Made by a program: the position numbers and the translations under genes
The notes under the pieces: generated by a model
Database searches by the model: none
The model's input: only the letters and a program-made list of their open reading frames with translations
What the model was told of the DNA's origin: nothing
DNA from: Chloroflexota bacterium
GTDB taxonomy: Bacteria > Chloroflexota > Anaerolineae > J102
Length of the DNA stretch: 64,000 nt
Reading direction: 5' to 3'
Assembly: GCA_029782215.1 (NCBI GenBank)
Contig: JAKOVD010000178.1
Location: 62,001 to 126,000 of the forward strand
Part shown: in pieces, positions 37,111 to 49,850 of the stretch
Position numbering within the stretch: position 1 is the stretch's first letter
Layout of the letters: the number at the start of each line of letters is the position of its first letter

Positions 37111-38676
37111 CTAGCGGGCAGCGGTCGCTGCCTGCCAAACCAGCGGCAGCCACACCTGCGTGACGGGCGCCGTGGGCGAGGCGGTGGGCGTTTCCGTCGC
37201 TGTCGCCGTGGCTGTGGGCGTCGGCGTTTCTGTGGGCGTCAGCGTCGCCGTCGGCGTGACCGTGGCCGTGGGCGTCTCGGTCGGCGTCGGCGTGGGTGTG
37301 GACGTGGCCCCGGCGGCCTGCACCGCTTGCAGCGCGCTCGCGATCTGGATCAGGCCGTAGCCGAACGTGGTGTCGGGGCCAGGGGTGCCCAGGTCGAGGG
37401 CCGTGCTCTGCAGCGCGTCCTGCACCTGCTGGCGCGTGGCGCCGGGCACGAACGAGCGCAGCAAGGCCGCCGCCGCCGAAACGTGCGCCGTGGCCATCGA
37501 GGTGCCCTGTTTGTAGACATAGGCGTTCCAGTTCGACCCGTCTTTCGACTGCTGAAGAATGCCGCCCCCGTGTTCGACGCCGTTCCAGGTAAGGGCCGTG
37601 TTGCCGCCAGGCGCCGCCAGATCCAAGCCGGACCCCCAGTCAGCGTAGGGCGCCTTGACCATGTTCGGGTCAACGGCGGTCACGGCGATGACGTTGGGAT
37701 GGTTGGCAGGGTACATCAGCGTACCCAGGTTGTTGTTCCCTGCCGCCGCCGCGATCACGATGTCCGCTGCCGCTGCTGCCGCAATTGCGTCATTCAGAAG
37801 GTTTCCGCCGCCGAATCTCTCGGAACAAGTCTGCCAGGTATCGAAAGGCGGATAGCACTGAGCCCCTAAAGACAGGTTGATCACCCTCGCGCCGTGGGCG
37901 CGCGCCCAGTCAACACCCTTGGCAACGTTGGAGAACGATCCATTGCCGCTGGCGTCGAGCACCTTCACCGGCATCAACTGAGCGTCAGGAGCCACCCCCG
38001 CCACGCCGATGCCGTTGTCGGTGCACTGGGCGATCGTTCCTGCTACGTGCGTGCCGTGGCCGTAGTCGTCATCGGCAACGCCCGGACCCGCCTTGTTGGT
38101 GATGGCATTGTAGTCATCCACGAAGGTGGCACAGGCCAGATCATCGCCGCGATGGACCCCCGAATCGACCACCGCTACCTTGACGCCGGAACCTGTGGCC
38201 ACATCCCACGCCTGCTCTGTCTGGATCATGGGGAAGTTCCACTGCCTGGAGTAGAGCGGGTCGTTGGGGGCCAGGTCCGCGCCCAGGCCCGCAGCCGCCC
38301 TGGCTGCCGGCGCCTCCGCCGCGGGGATGGCGGCGACCTCCTCGCGATCGACGTGGATGACGGTGTCTGGCTGGGCAAGGACGACGCCGGACACCGCAGC
38401 CCATCGCTGCGCCGCCGCACGGGGATCCTCCCCTTCGACAATCGGGACCTTGTACCAGGCGCCAAGAATGTGCTCGCTCCCGGCCGGCAGGATGGCTGCC
38501 GGGGCCTGCGGTTCCAGCTTGACCAGGACATAGCCCGGCGCCACATCCACCTGCTGGGGCCGCGAAGGCGCCGCGCGCCCCAGCACGGCCGGGACGACGG
38601 CAAAGCCCACGACGAACACCGTCGCCAGCAGAAGGAAACGCAGCCAGGTATAGCGCAGAAGCATGTGGGTCAGCAC
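37111..38676 (-). CDS. Subtilisin-like S8 peptidase with PT-rich C-terminal tail
   Basis: VAVVDSGVH, GHGTHVAGTIAQ, GTSMATAHVSAAAALL; tail [16 protein letters not shown]...VWLPLVWQAATAAR. Confidence 0.92.
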   Translation of the reverse strand: MLTHMLLRYTWLRFLLLATVFVVGFAVVPAVLGRAAPSRPQQVDVAPGYVLVKLEPQAPAAILPAGSEHILGAWYKVPIVEGEDPRAAAQRWAAVSGVVLAQPDTVIHVDREEVAAIPAAEAPAARAAAGLGADLAPNDPLYSRQWNFPMIQTEQAWDVATGSGVKVAVVDSGVHRGDDLACATFVDDYNAITNKAGPGVADDDYGHGTHVAGTIAQCTDNGIGVAGVAPDAQLMPVKVLDASGNGSFSNVAKGVDWARAHGARVINLSLGAQCYPPFDTWQTCSERFGGGNLLNDAIAAAAAADIVIAAAAGNNNLGTLMYPANHPNVIAVTAVDPNMVKAPYADWGSGLDLAAPGGNTALTWNGVEHGGGILQQSKDGSNWNAYVYKQGTSMATAHVSAAAALLRSFVPGATRQQVQDALQSTALDLGTPGPDTTFGYGLIQIASALQAVQAAGATSTPTPTPTETPTATVTPTATLTPTETPTPTATATATETPTASPTAPVTQVWLPLVWQAATAAR

Positions 38677-38840
38677 CGATGGCAGTGGGAGTTCATAACA
38701 CCCTTATGTGACGCATGGTAGCGCACAACCCGGTCGCGAGCCAACCCCGCGCGCAGGGGAAAGAAACCTCCGGGAGGCGGCTCGCACACCTCGCCCTTGC
38801 GCAACGAATGCAGCCGCCTCCCGGAGGTCACCGGTCGCGT

Positions 38841-41540
38841 CTACCTCAGCATCACCGGCAGCCACAGGCCGCCCTCGACGCGACCACTGCCGGCGTAGAC
38901 GATGGCGCCGTAGCGCCCGCCGGCCATCACATCGCCCTGGTGGTAGAGGCCGCTGGTATCCAGCACCTGCAGCGCCGTCACCCTGCCCTCTGTGCTCACC
39001 GGTTTGATGCGGATGGTCGCCAGCAGCAGGTCGCCGCTGGGCGCCGGTTTCCACGGCGCGCGCCCGATGGCAAGGCGAATCCGTCCGGCCGTGTTGTCGG
39101 CCTCATTCTTCAGCACGACATCCAGCGCGCTTCCCGGCGCCACGGTGCTGGCATCATCGCCGCCAGTGTCGACGATGTGCAGGACGGACGGATCGAACGC
39201 GATCTGCACGTCAGCGCTGTCCACCGGTCCGGCGCCAACGGCCCAGACGCCGAGGCTGACCGTTCCCGCATCCGGGGACGTGACCGAGACGGGCAAGACG
39301 CGCAGAGCGACCTGCGACGCTGCCGCGCTCGCTGCCGACGGTGCCGGGACAATGATGGGGCTGTTCTGACCGAAATTGCTCACCAGGAGCGAATAGTCAC
39401 CGGCGTCGACGCAGCCGTTGCCGTTGAAGTCAGCCGTCGCCACATAGCCGGGGTCGCCGCAGCAGGCGCCATACGCCTGCACCAGCAGCGAGTAATCGAC
39501 CCCGTCGATGTCGCCGTCACCGTCGACATCGCCCTCGACCAGGGCGCCGAAGTCCACATAATTGTAGGTCCCATTCAGGAAAACGGACTGGCGCAGATTG
39601 GTCAGGCTGGCCGGTCCCTTCACCGAGATCTCATAGGGCGGGCCGTAGGCGAGTGCCGTCACCGGCACCGTAAAGACGCCGGACGCGTCGGTGTTGACGC
39701 TCACCACCGTCGTTACCACACCACTGGCGGCGAGCGCCGCACTGCTGTGTGCGCCTGTCGTCCCCGCCGCCCCAGGGACGGGGCTAAAGCCCAGCTCCAG
39801 CGAATAGCCATTCCACGAGGCAGACGGCGGATCGCCGCGGCCCTGCAGCTCGACCTGGCCCACCAGCCAGCGATCGACGGTGACCGCTGTTCCCGAAGTT
39901 CCGGCCAACACCGAGCTGCCGGCATAGAGTGCCTGGCTTCCCGCCGTGTAATCGACGTTCGCGGCGGTGTGACCGATCGTCTTGAAGAGCACGGTCGCCA
40001 CCCGGAAACGGCCACTGACAGCGATGGTCTGTGGTGAGCGCCCGGCCTCGTAGACGATGGCGCCGGTGCCGTTGTTGGCCGAGTTGCTGAGCACCGCGGG
40101 CAACATGGTCGTGTCAGGCAAAAGAGTCGTTGTCGGCGGCGGCGTGCCGGCGCAGGGGCTGGGAACGAAGTTCGTCGTGGCCGATGCCAGCGATGTGCCA
40201 TTGGGCATCACGGCCAGTTTCGTCGGGTCAAAGGAGAGCCTGGCGCGAACATAGTCGACCCAACCGCCGTGGGTGTCCACCACCAGGTCCACGGTGAAAC
40301 AACTGCCGTTGGTCGTGTTGACGCTGGCCGGGTCGAGCTCCAGCGTCGTCGTCTCGCCCACTCTGCGGGTAGGCGTCGGCGTGTGCGTGGGTGTGGGCGT
40401 CGGCGTGGGGGTATCCGTCGGCGTCGGCGTATCGGTAGGTGTGGGTGTATCCGTCGGCGTCGGTGTGTCTGTCGGCGTGTCTGTCGGCGTTGGGGTGTCT
40501 GTGGGCGTCGGCGTATCCGTAGGTGTGGGTGTATCCGTCGGCGTCGGTGTGTCTGTCGGTGTGTCTGTCGGCGTTGGGGTGTCTGTGGGCGTCGGCGTAT
40601 CCGTAGGGGTGGGGGTATCCGTCGGCGTCGGTGTGTCTGTCGGTGTGTCTGTCGGCGTTGGGGTATCTGTGGGCGTCGGCGTATCGGTAGGGGTGGGGGT
40701 ATCCGTCGGCGTCTCCGTGGGCGTCGGTGTGTCGGTAGGGGTCGGCGTCACGGTCGGCGTCGGCGTGTGGGTAGGCGTAGGAGTCAGGGTCGGCGTGTTC
40801 GTGGCAGTCGGCGTCGGCGTCTTGGTGGGCGTATGCGTCGGCGTCGGGGTCCAGGTGGCGGTCGGCGATGGGGTGGCCGTCACATTCCGGCAAGACTGCA
40901 CGCTGACCTGGTCCAGGAACATCCAGGTCCGGCCCGTGGAACCCGTGCTGTTGTTGTAGACCTCGAAATAGAGAACCACCGATCGTCCTCTGTAGGCCGA
41001 CAGATCATACGAGGCCCAGTACCATCCATTGGCATCGATGTGGACGTCCATAAGCTTCTCGATGACGGAGAAGGTGCCGGGACGCAGCAGGTACATCCGC
41101 TGCCAGTCTCCGCTGGTGGACTCACTTCCGGGCAGAAAGTAGTAGTCCAGCGTGACGTCGTTGGCATCGGCCGGAATCGTGATCGTCTGGTAGGTGGTCG
41201 AGTACGTGGCCCCAAGCGGCGCCGTCTCGCCCAGCAGGTTCGTTTCCTGCACCGGCGCCCCCGCGGCCGTGACCGCCGCCGGTAGCAGACCAAGGCGGGC
41301 AGAGCGAAGGCCCTTGTACGCCTCCAGGGTGCTGTAGCCGGCGCGGCTCGCTGTGTCAGGAAACGTCCATGCCGCGTTCTGCTCGAAGCCACCGTTGGTC
41401 ACGAGTTCGGTACACAAGGGAACCAGGGGCGGCACGGACGCAGTATGCTGCCCGCTCTCTCCCGCCGCCGCCGCGACCGCAGCCACGGGGACGAGGATCA
41501 AAAGAAGTGTGAGCATCGCCAACAAGATGGGCCTTTTCAT
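38841..41540 (-). CDS. Secreted modular protein: N-terminal jelly-roll/CBM-like region, PT repeat linker, cohesin-like, dockerin type I, second cohesin-like domain
   Basis: Signal peptide; [22 protein letters not shown]...[22 protein letters not shown] dockerin repeats; two Cohesin-like segments; ends [10 protein letters not shown]. Confidence 0.82.
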   Translation of the reverse strand: MKRPILLAMLTLLLILVPVAAVAAAAGESGQHTASVPPLVPLCTELVTNGGFEQNAAWTFPDTASRAGYSTLEAYKGLRSARLGLLPAAVTAAGAPVQETNLLGETAPLGATYSTTYQTITIPADANDVTLDYYFLPGSESTSGDWQRMYLLRPGTFSVIEKLMDVHIDANGWYWASYDLSAYRGRSVVLYFEVYNNSTGSTGRTWMFLDQVSVQSCRNVTATPSPTATWTPTPTHTPTKTPTPTATNTPTLTPTPTHTPTPTVTPTPTDTPTPTETPTDTPTPTDTPTPTDTPTPTDTPTDTPTPTDTPTPTDTPTPTDTPTPTDTPTDTPTPTDTPTPTDTPTPTDTPTPTDTPTDTPTPTDTPTPTDTPTPTDTPTPTPTPTHTPTPTRRVGETTTLELDPASVNTTNGSCFTVDLVVDTHGGWVDYVRARLSFDPTKLAVMPNGTSLASATTNFVPSPCAGTPPPTTTLLPDTTMLPAVLSNSANNGTGAIVYEAGRSPQTIAVSGRFRVATVLFKTIGHTAANVDYTAGSQALYAGSSVLAGTSGTAVTVDRWLVGQVELQGRGDPPSASWNGYSLELGFSPVPGAAGTTGAHSSAALAASGVVTTVVSVNTDASGVFTVPVTALAYGPPYEISVKGPASLTNLRQSVFLNGTYNYVDFGALVEGDVDGDGDIDGVDYSLLVQAYGACCGDPGYVATADFNGNGCVDAGDYSLLVSNFGQNSPIIVPAPSAASAAASQVALRVLPVSVTSPDAGTVSLGVWAVGAGPVDSADVQIAFDPSVLHIVDTGGDDASTVAPGSALDVVLKNEADNTAGRIRLAIGRAPWKPAPSGDLLLATIRIKPVSTEGRVTALQVLDTSGLYHQGDVMAGGRYGAIVYAGSGRVEGGLWLPVMLR
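40456..40707. repeat. 84-bp minisatellite, three tandem copies (28-aa PTDTP-rich higher-order unit)
   Basis: Unit starts at 40456, 40540, 40624 (ggcgtcggtgtgtctgtcgg...); flanked by shorter PT-coding repeats. Confidence 0.9.
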
Positions 41541-41863
41541 GTGACCTCTACGTTATCTACAGGTGCTTCGATGAGTCTGATGTCGAGCAACGGTCCCCGG
41601 GGTGTGCGCAGGCGTCGAACTTCATCGCCATCCTCAAGTCCGCATGCCACGCCTTGCGATGAGGAGGAAGCACTGCGAGAGCCGGCGAACTGCGGGCAGG
41701 TCACCCGGCACACCCACTCTTAGTAAGTGCTGCTACATATCGTGACGCCTGCAGGCTTCAAAGGTTACGCCGCCAACTGTTGGGAATGAGCAGCAGTCTC
41801 CAAATGCTGTCCTCGAGCCCGTCCACCGGGTCGCCGTCTTGCCTGCGGCGCACCCAACGGGAT

Positions 41864-41892
41864 TTGACACACCCCCACGGTGAGGGTATACT
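41864..41892 (+). promoter_or_regulatory. Sigma70-like promoter TTGACA-17 bp-TATACT
   Basis: TTGACA 41864-41869, 17-bp spacer, TATACT 41887-41892, about 30 bp before the leader ORF. Confidence 0.85.
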
Positions 41893-41920
41893 CCGCCGCA
41901 TTCTGTAGCCTGACGCACAC

Positions 41921-42028
41921 ATGTCCACTCGACCTGCCATCCTCAGCGTAGTCATTATTGTAGAGCTCCTCGCCCTTATTCTGGGCCAGGAGCTGCAACC
42001 GGTTGGAAGGCAGGCGCACAGCCTCTAG
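41921..42028 (+). CDS. Putative ilv leader peptide MSTRPAILSVVIIVELLALILGQELQPVGRQAHSL
   Basis: 35-codon ORF; 12 of 15 codons in positions 7-21 are Ile/Leu/Val; located between promoter and terminator upstream of ilvB. Confidence 0.82.
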   Translation: MSTRPAILSVVIIVELLALILGQELQPVGRQAHSL

Positions 42029-42088
42029 GCAACAGCGCACACCCACGTAAGACCCGCCCCCTTCCAACCCGGAAGGGGGCTTGTTTTT
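42001..42088 (+). promoter_or_regulatory. Attenuator: antiterminator arm GGTTGGAAGG (42001-42010) versus intrinsic terminator GCCCCCTTCC-AACCC-GGAAGGGGGC-TTGTTTTT (42056-42088)
   Basis: 42001-42010 is perfectly complementary to CCTTCCAACC 42060-42069, which overlaps the terminator 5' arm. Confidence 0.85.
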
Positions 42089-42168
42089 CCGCCGCCGGTG
42101 GCGCTCGCCGGCAGTGCCCCCCAACCAGCACCCATCCCGGCGACGCCGACGGTCGCCACCGGGCAGCG

Positions 42169-42219
42169 CAGCCCCACTTCCCTTCCGGCAGCGGCAGGGG
42201 GTGGGGCTGTCTTTCTTTT
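42169..42219 (+). terminator. Second terminator-like hairpin CAGCCCCAC...GTGGGGCTG-TCTTTCTTTT
   Basis: 9-bp perfect stem (42169-42177/42201-42209) plus T-rich tail, before ilvB ATG. Confidence 0.5.
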
Positions 42220-42263
42220 CAGGCTCTTATCTTCATCACGCTCCACGCAGAGGACTCGTCTCT

Positions 42264-43985
42264 ATGAAGCTCAAAGGCTCACAGATCATCTGGGAAGCAC
42301 TCATCCGCGAAGGCGTCAAGGTGGTGTTCGGCTTTCCCGGCGGCACGGTTTTGCCTGCCTATGATGCCCTGGTGTCGTACCCGCAGATCCATCACGTTCT
42401 GGTTCGCCATGAGCAGGGCGCCGCCCACATGGCCGAAGGCTACGCCCGCGTCACCGGCGACGTCGGTGTCTGCGTGGCCACTTCGGGTCCTGGCGCCACC
42501 AACCTTGTGACGGGGCTCGCCGATGCTATGATGGATTCGATCCCGCTCGTCGCCATCACTGGCCAGGTGCCGACCAATCTTCTTGGCAATGATGCGTTTC
42601 AGGAGACCGATGTCACCGGCATCACACAGCCGATCACGAAGCACAACTACCTGGTGACCGACATCCACGAGCTGCCGCAAGTGATGAAGGAAGCCTTCTA
42701 CGTCGCCCGCGAGGGCCGGCCGGGCCCGGTGCTCATCGACATCTGCAAAGACGTGCAGAACCAAAGCACCGAGTTCGACTACGACGCTCTCACGGTCACG
42801 CTGGCGGGCTACAATCCCTGGCATGGTATCAGCGAGCAGGACGTGGAACAAGCGGCAGAGCTCATCAATCAGGCGCAGAAGCCGCTGATCATCGCCGGCC
42901 ACGGCGTGCAGATGGGCGGCGCCACCGCCGAGCTGCGGGCGCTGGCCGAGAAGGCTGAGATCCCGATCACCACTACCCTCTTGGGTACGGGCGACATCCC
43001 TGAGACCCATCCTCTGGCGCTGGGCATGTGCGGGATGCACGGCGAAGCGCATCCCAACCTGGCGATCCAGGAATGTGACGTGCTGATCGGCATTGGCATG
43101 CGCTTCGATGATCGTGTGACGGGACGGCTCGATTCCTTTGCGCCCAAGGCCAAGATCATCCACCTGGAGATGGATGCGGCAGAGGTTGGCAAGAATGTGA
43201 GGCCGACGGTCGCCCTGGTCGGGGACTGCAAGGCGTCGCTGCAGGCGCTGCTGCCCAGGGTGCAGCAGGCGCGCCACCCGGACTGGCTGCACGAAATCAA
43301 GGCCTGGGAAAGCGACGGCGGTGATCGCGACATTCTCAACGCCGAGGTGGACGAGCTGATCCCACCCTACGTCATGCGGCAGCTTTGGCACGCCACGAAC
43401 GGCGGCAAGTGCATCGTGGCCACCGACGTGGGCCAGCACCAGATGTGGGAAGCCCAGTACTTTGTCCACGACCGGCCGCACCAGCTCATCACCTCGGGTG
43501 GCCTGGGGACGATGGGCTTCGCCCTCCCCGCCGCCATCGGCGCCCAGTTCGCGGCGCCCGACGCCCTGGTGTGGGCTGTGGCCGGCGACGGCGGCTTCCA
43601 GATGACCATGCAGGAACTGGCCGTGCTGGTGCAGGAAAAGCTCTCCGTCAAGATCGCCATCATCAACAACGGTTTCCTCGGCATGGTGCGGCAGTGGCAG
43701 CAGTTGTTTTATGACAAGCGCTACAGCGCCACCCCCATGCTCAGCCCCGACTTTGTCAAGATCGCCGACGCGTATGACATTCCCGGCCGCCGCGTGACCC
43801 GCCGCGAAGAGGTGGCGGATGCCATTGCCGAAGCCAATGCCTACCCCGGCCCCTTCCTGATCGACTTCCGCGTCAAAGAAGAAGTCAACGTGTACCCCAT
43901 GGTGCCGCCCGGCGCCGCCGTGGGCGAATTGATTCGCCGGCCCAAGATCGTGCAGGGCCCCAGCGGCGTTCAGCCCGCCTGGTGA
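42264..43985 (+). CDS. ilvB: Acetolactate synthase large subunit
   Basis: [36 protein letters not shown]...; ThDP motif [13 protein letters not shown]...[17 protein letters not shown] Shine-Dalgarno. Confidence 0.96.
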   Translation: MKLKGSQIIWEALIREGVKVVFGFPGGTVLPAYDALVSYPQIHHVLVRHEQGAAHMAEGYARVTGDVGVCVATSGPGATNLVTGLADAMMDSIPLVAITGQVPTNLLGNDAFQETDVTGITQPITKHNYLVTDIHELPQVMKEAFYVAREGRPGPVLIDICKDVQNQSTEFDYDALTVTLAGYNPWHGISEQDVEQAAELINQAQKPLIIAGHGVQMGGATAELRALAEKAEIPITTTLLGTGDIPETHPLALGMCGMHGEAHPNLAIQECDVLIGIGMRFDDRVTGRLDSFAPKAKIIHLEMDAAEVGKNVRPTVALVGDCKASLQALLPRVQQARHPDWLHEIKAWESDGGDRDILNAEVDELIPPYVMRQLWHATNGGKCIVATDVGQHQMWEAQYFVHDRPHQLITSGGLGTMGFALPAAIGAQFAAPDALVWAVAGDGGFQMTMQELAVLVQEKLSVKIAIINNGFLGMVRQWQQLFYDKRYSATPMLSPDFVKIADAYDIPGRRVTRREEVADAIAEANAYPGPFLIDFRVKEEVNVYPMVPPGAAVGELIRRPKIVQGPSGVQPAW

Positions 43986-44000
43986 GACCTGAAGAGGAAC

Positions 44001-44555
44001 ATGATGAGCACACCCAGCCCCTACAACTCCCTTGGCAAACACACCGTCATTGCCTGGCTGGAAGACAAGCCGGGCGCCCTCCAGCGCGTCGTCGGCCTGT
44101 TCCGGCGCCGGGGTTTCAACATCGAGAGCCTCACCGTCGGCCATAGTGAGACGCCGGGCATTAGCCGCCTGACGTTCGTGGTGGACGGCGATGACCGCAT
44201 GGTCGACCAGGCCGTCAAGCAGCTCTACAAGCTGATCAACGTGGTCAAGGTCGACGACGTGACCGACCGCCCCGCCATCGTGCGCGAGATGGCGCTGATC
44301 CGCGTCAAGGTGGACAGCAAGACACGCGGCGAGATCATGCAGATCGTCGACATCTACCGCGCTCGCATCGTGGACGTCAGCCTCGACGCCGTCGTCATCC
44401 AGGCGGTCGGCGGCGAGGACCAGGTGGCGAGCCTGATCGACCTGCTCAGCAACTATCCCGTGTTGGAAATGGTGCGCACCGGCGCCGTGGCCATGACCCG
44501 TGGCCACGTCGGCCGCAACGGCTCCGCCAAGGCCAAACGCACGATCGCCCTCTAG
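44001..44555 (+). CDS. ilvN: Acetolactate synthase small subunit
   Basis: [48 protein letters not shown]. Confidence 0.95.
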   Translation: MMSTPSPYNSLGKHTVIAWLEDKPGALQRVVGLFRRRGFNIESLTVGHSETPGISRLTFVVDGDDRMVDQAVKQLYKLINVVKVDDVTDRPAIVREMALIRVKVDSKTRGEIMQIVDIYRARIVDVSLDAVVIQAVGGEDQVASLIDLLSNYPVLEMVRTGAVAMTRGHVGRNGSAKAKRTIAL

Positions 44556-44647
44556 CGTCAGCGTGGTGCGGGCGACAGTACCTGCCACCCGCCACCCGCT
44601 ACCCGCCACCTGCTACCCGCTATCCCACTTCACAAGGACTTATCTCC

Positions 44648-45649
44648 ATGGCAACTATCTTCTACGACAACGACGCCGACCTCGAACGCCTCAAGGGCCG
44701 CAAGATCGCAGTCCTGGGCTACGGCAGCCAGGGCCATGCCCATTCGCTCAACCTACGGGACAACGGCATGGATGTGCGCGTGGGTCTTTACAAGGGCTCC
44801 GGCTCCTGGCAGAAGGCCGAGGCCGAGGGTCTGCGCGTGGTCTCGACCGAACAGGCCTGCGCCGAGGCCGAGATCATCATGGTCCTGTTGCCCGACACAA
44901 GCCAGGCCAAGGTCTACAAGGAGAGCATCGAGCGGCACCTAACGCCGGGCAAGACCCTGATGTTCGGCCACGGCTTCAATATCCGCTATGGCCAGATCGT
45001 CCCGCCCGCGGGCGTCGACGTGTCCATGGTGGCCCCCAAGGCGCCCGGCCACCGGGTGCGCGAGGTCTTTGTAGAAGGCGCTGGCACCCCCGGTCTGGTG
45101 GCCGTGCACCAGGACGCCAGCGGGAACGCCCTGGCGGATGCCCTGGCTTATGCCAAGGGGATTGGCTGCACCCGCGCCGGGGTCATCCTGACCACCTTCA
45201 AAGAAGAGACCGAGACCGACCTCTTCGGTGAGCAGGCGGTCCTTTGCGGCGGCGTCAGCGCTCTGGTCAAGGCCGGTTTCGACACCCTGGTCAATGCCGG
45301 CTACCAGCCTGAGATCGCCTATTTCGAGTGCATGCACGAGCTCAAGCTCATCGTCGACCTGATGTACCAGGGCGGCCTCAACTACATGCGCTACAGCGTC
45401 AGCGACACCGCTGAGCACGGCGACTACCACGCCGGCGATATGCTCATCACCGATGAGACCAAGGCCACCATGGTCCACATCCTGAGCGACATCCAGTCCG
45501 GCGCCTACGCCGAAGAGTGGATCGAGGAAAACAACAACGGCCGCCCGAACTTCAATGCCCGGCGCGCCGCCGAACGCGATTCGCAGATCGAGCAGGTGGG
45601 CCGTGACCTGCGCCGCATGATGCCCTGGCTGAAAGCGAAAGAAGTATGA
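44648..45649 (+). CDS. ilvC: Ketol-acid reductoisomerase
   Basis: [54 protein letters not shown]. Confidence 0.96.
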   Translation: MATIFYDNDADLERLKGRKIAVLGYGSQGHAHSLNLRDNGMDVRVGLYKGSGSWQKAEAEGLRVVSTEQACAEAEIIMVLLPDTSQAKVYKESIERHLTPGKTLMFGHGFNIRYGQIVPPAGVDVSMVAPKAPGHRVREVFVEGAGTPGLVAVHQDASGNALADALAYAKGIGCTRAGVILTTFKEETETDLFGEQAVLCGGVSALVKAGFDTLVNAGYQPEIAYFECMHELKLIVDLMYQGGLNYMRYSVSDTAEHGDYHAGDMLITDETKATMVHILSDIQSGAYAEEWIEENNNGRPNFNARRAAERDSQIEQVGRDLRRMMPWLKAKEV

Positions 45650-45661
45650 CCCCACGTCGTA

Positions 45662-45719
45662 CGCATTACGCAGTACGTGATACATGGTACGTACTGTGTA
45701 ATGCGTAATGCGTAATGGA
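45662..45719. repeat. Inverted repeat CGCATTACGCAGTACGT...ACGTACTGTGTAATGCG plus CGTAATG words
   Basis: 17-bp arms (45662-45678/45689-45705), one mismatch; between ilvC and leuA. Confidence 0.85.
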
Positions 45720-45727
45720 GGAACCCC

Positions 45728-47395
<1,668 letters not shown>

Positions 47396-47493
47396 CGCCC
47401 GGCGCAGGCGCGGCGAGGCCGGTGGCTTTCTGGCCATTACGGTGCCGGCCGCTCGCACGGTCGCTTCCCTGCCTCACTGTCTTCTTTCGATCC

Positions 47494-48896
<1,403 letters not shown>

Positions 48897-48900
<4 letters not shown>

Positions 48901-49499
48901 AACCATTCACCACCCTTACCTCCACTGCCGTACCGCTGCGGGCTGAGAACGTCGACACCGACCAGATCATCCCCGCCCGCTACCTGACCGCCGTCACCAA
49001 GGCGGGCATGGGCGACGGCCTGTTTGCCGCCTGGCGCTACCATGCTGACGGCAGCCACAGGCAGGATTTTGTGCTGAACCGGCCGCACCACAAGGGAGCC
49101 GAAATCCTGCTGGCAGGGCGCAACTTTGGCAGCGGCTCCAGCCGTGAGCACGCCGTCTGGGCGCTGACTGAGTATGGCTTCCGGGCCGTCATCAGCCCCG
49201 GCTTCGCCGACATCTTCTACAACAACGCCCTCAAGAACGGTCTGCTGCCCGTCGCCCTGCCCGAGGACACTGTCTACATGCTGCTGGACCTGGTCGAAGA
49301 GCACCCGCAGACCCGGCTGCACATCGACCTGGCCGCCCAGACCGTTAGCCTGCCCGACGGCCAGCAAGCCAGTTTTGCCATCGACCCCTACCGCAAGCTC
49401 TGCCTGCTGCAGGGCCTGGATGACCTGGGCTATCTGCTCGCCCAGGACGCGGCCATCGCCGCCTACGAACAAGCCCACGCCCGCATGCTTGCTGTGTAG
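48897..49499 (+). CDS. leuD: 3-isopropylmalate dehydratase small subunit
   Basis: [68 protein letters not shown]. Confidence 0.95.
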
Positions 49500-49590
49500 G
49501 AACGCCCCAGGAACCAAGTCCGGACTTCTGCCCACCACCACACCGGAAGCCCAGACCCCAGTCTTGTCGCCAGCAAAGGAGGCCCAACCG

Positions 49591-49776
49591 ATGAACCCCA
49601 TCCATCCGCCGACCGCAGCCCCGGATCCCAACGAGGTGAATGCCGAGTCCAACCTTGAAGACGACCGCACCGCCGGGCGCCAGCCGCCTTCATCTGTGCG
49701 CGAAGCGATCGAAGTTCAGGATCGCCGCTGGCGCACCCCCACCTTGGAACACGATTGCACCGACTGCCAGGACTGA
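49591..49776 (+). CDS. Small hypothetical protein (61 aa), C-terminal CTDCQD
   Basis: MNPIHPPTAAPDPNEVNAESNLEDDRTAGRQPPSSVREAIEVQDRRWRTPTLEHDCTDCQD; strong AAAGGAGG ribosome-binding site upstream. Confidence 0.6.
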   Translation: MNPIHPPTAAPDPNEVNAESNLEDDRTAGRQPPSSVREAIEVQDRRWRTPTLEHDCTDCQD

Positions 49777-49787
49777 CACCCAAACAC

Positions 49788-49829
49788 GTTGAAGGCTAAA
49801 CGTTGAACGTTCAACGTTTAGCCTTCAAC
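49788..49829. repeat. 42-bp perfect palindrome GTTGAAGGCTAAACGTTGAACGTTCAACGTTTAGCCTTCAAC
   Basis: 21-bp perfect arms read directly. Confidence 0.95.
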
Positions 49830-49850
49830 TTTCAACTTGATCCTTCACCC

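Noticed and set aside
40380-40830. Possible CRISPR-like periodicity
   Set aside because: Repeats are contiguous, in-frame PT-coding units with no unique spacers; no cas genes in the window.
40273-40959. 228-aa VGVGVSVG-repeat ORF on the plus strand
   Set aside because: Antisense reading of the PTDTP minisatellite of the minus-strand secreted protein.
41864-42264. T-box riboswitch for ilv control
   Set aside because: No T-box sequence or specifier loop recognisable; the leader ORF plus overlapping hairpins explain the region better.
42279-44609. 776-aa minus-strand ORF opposite ilvB/ilvN
   Set aside because: Antisense to strongly recognisable ilvB and ilvN; no plausible protein motifs.
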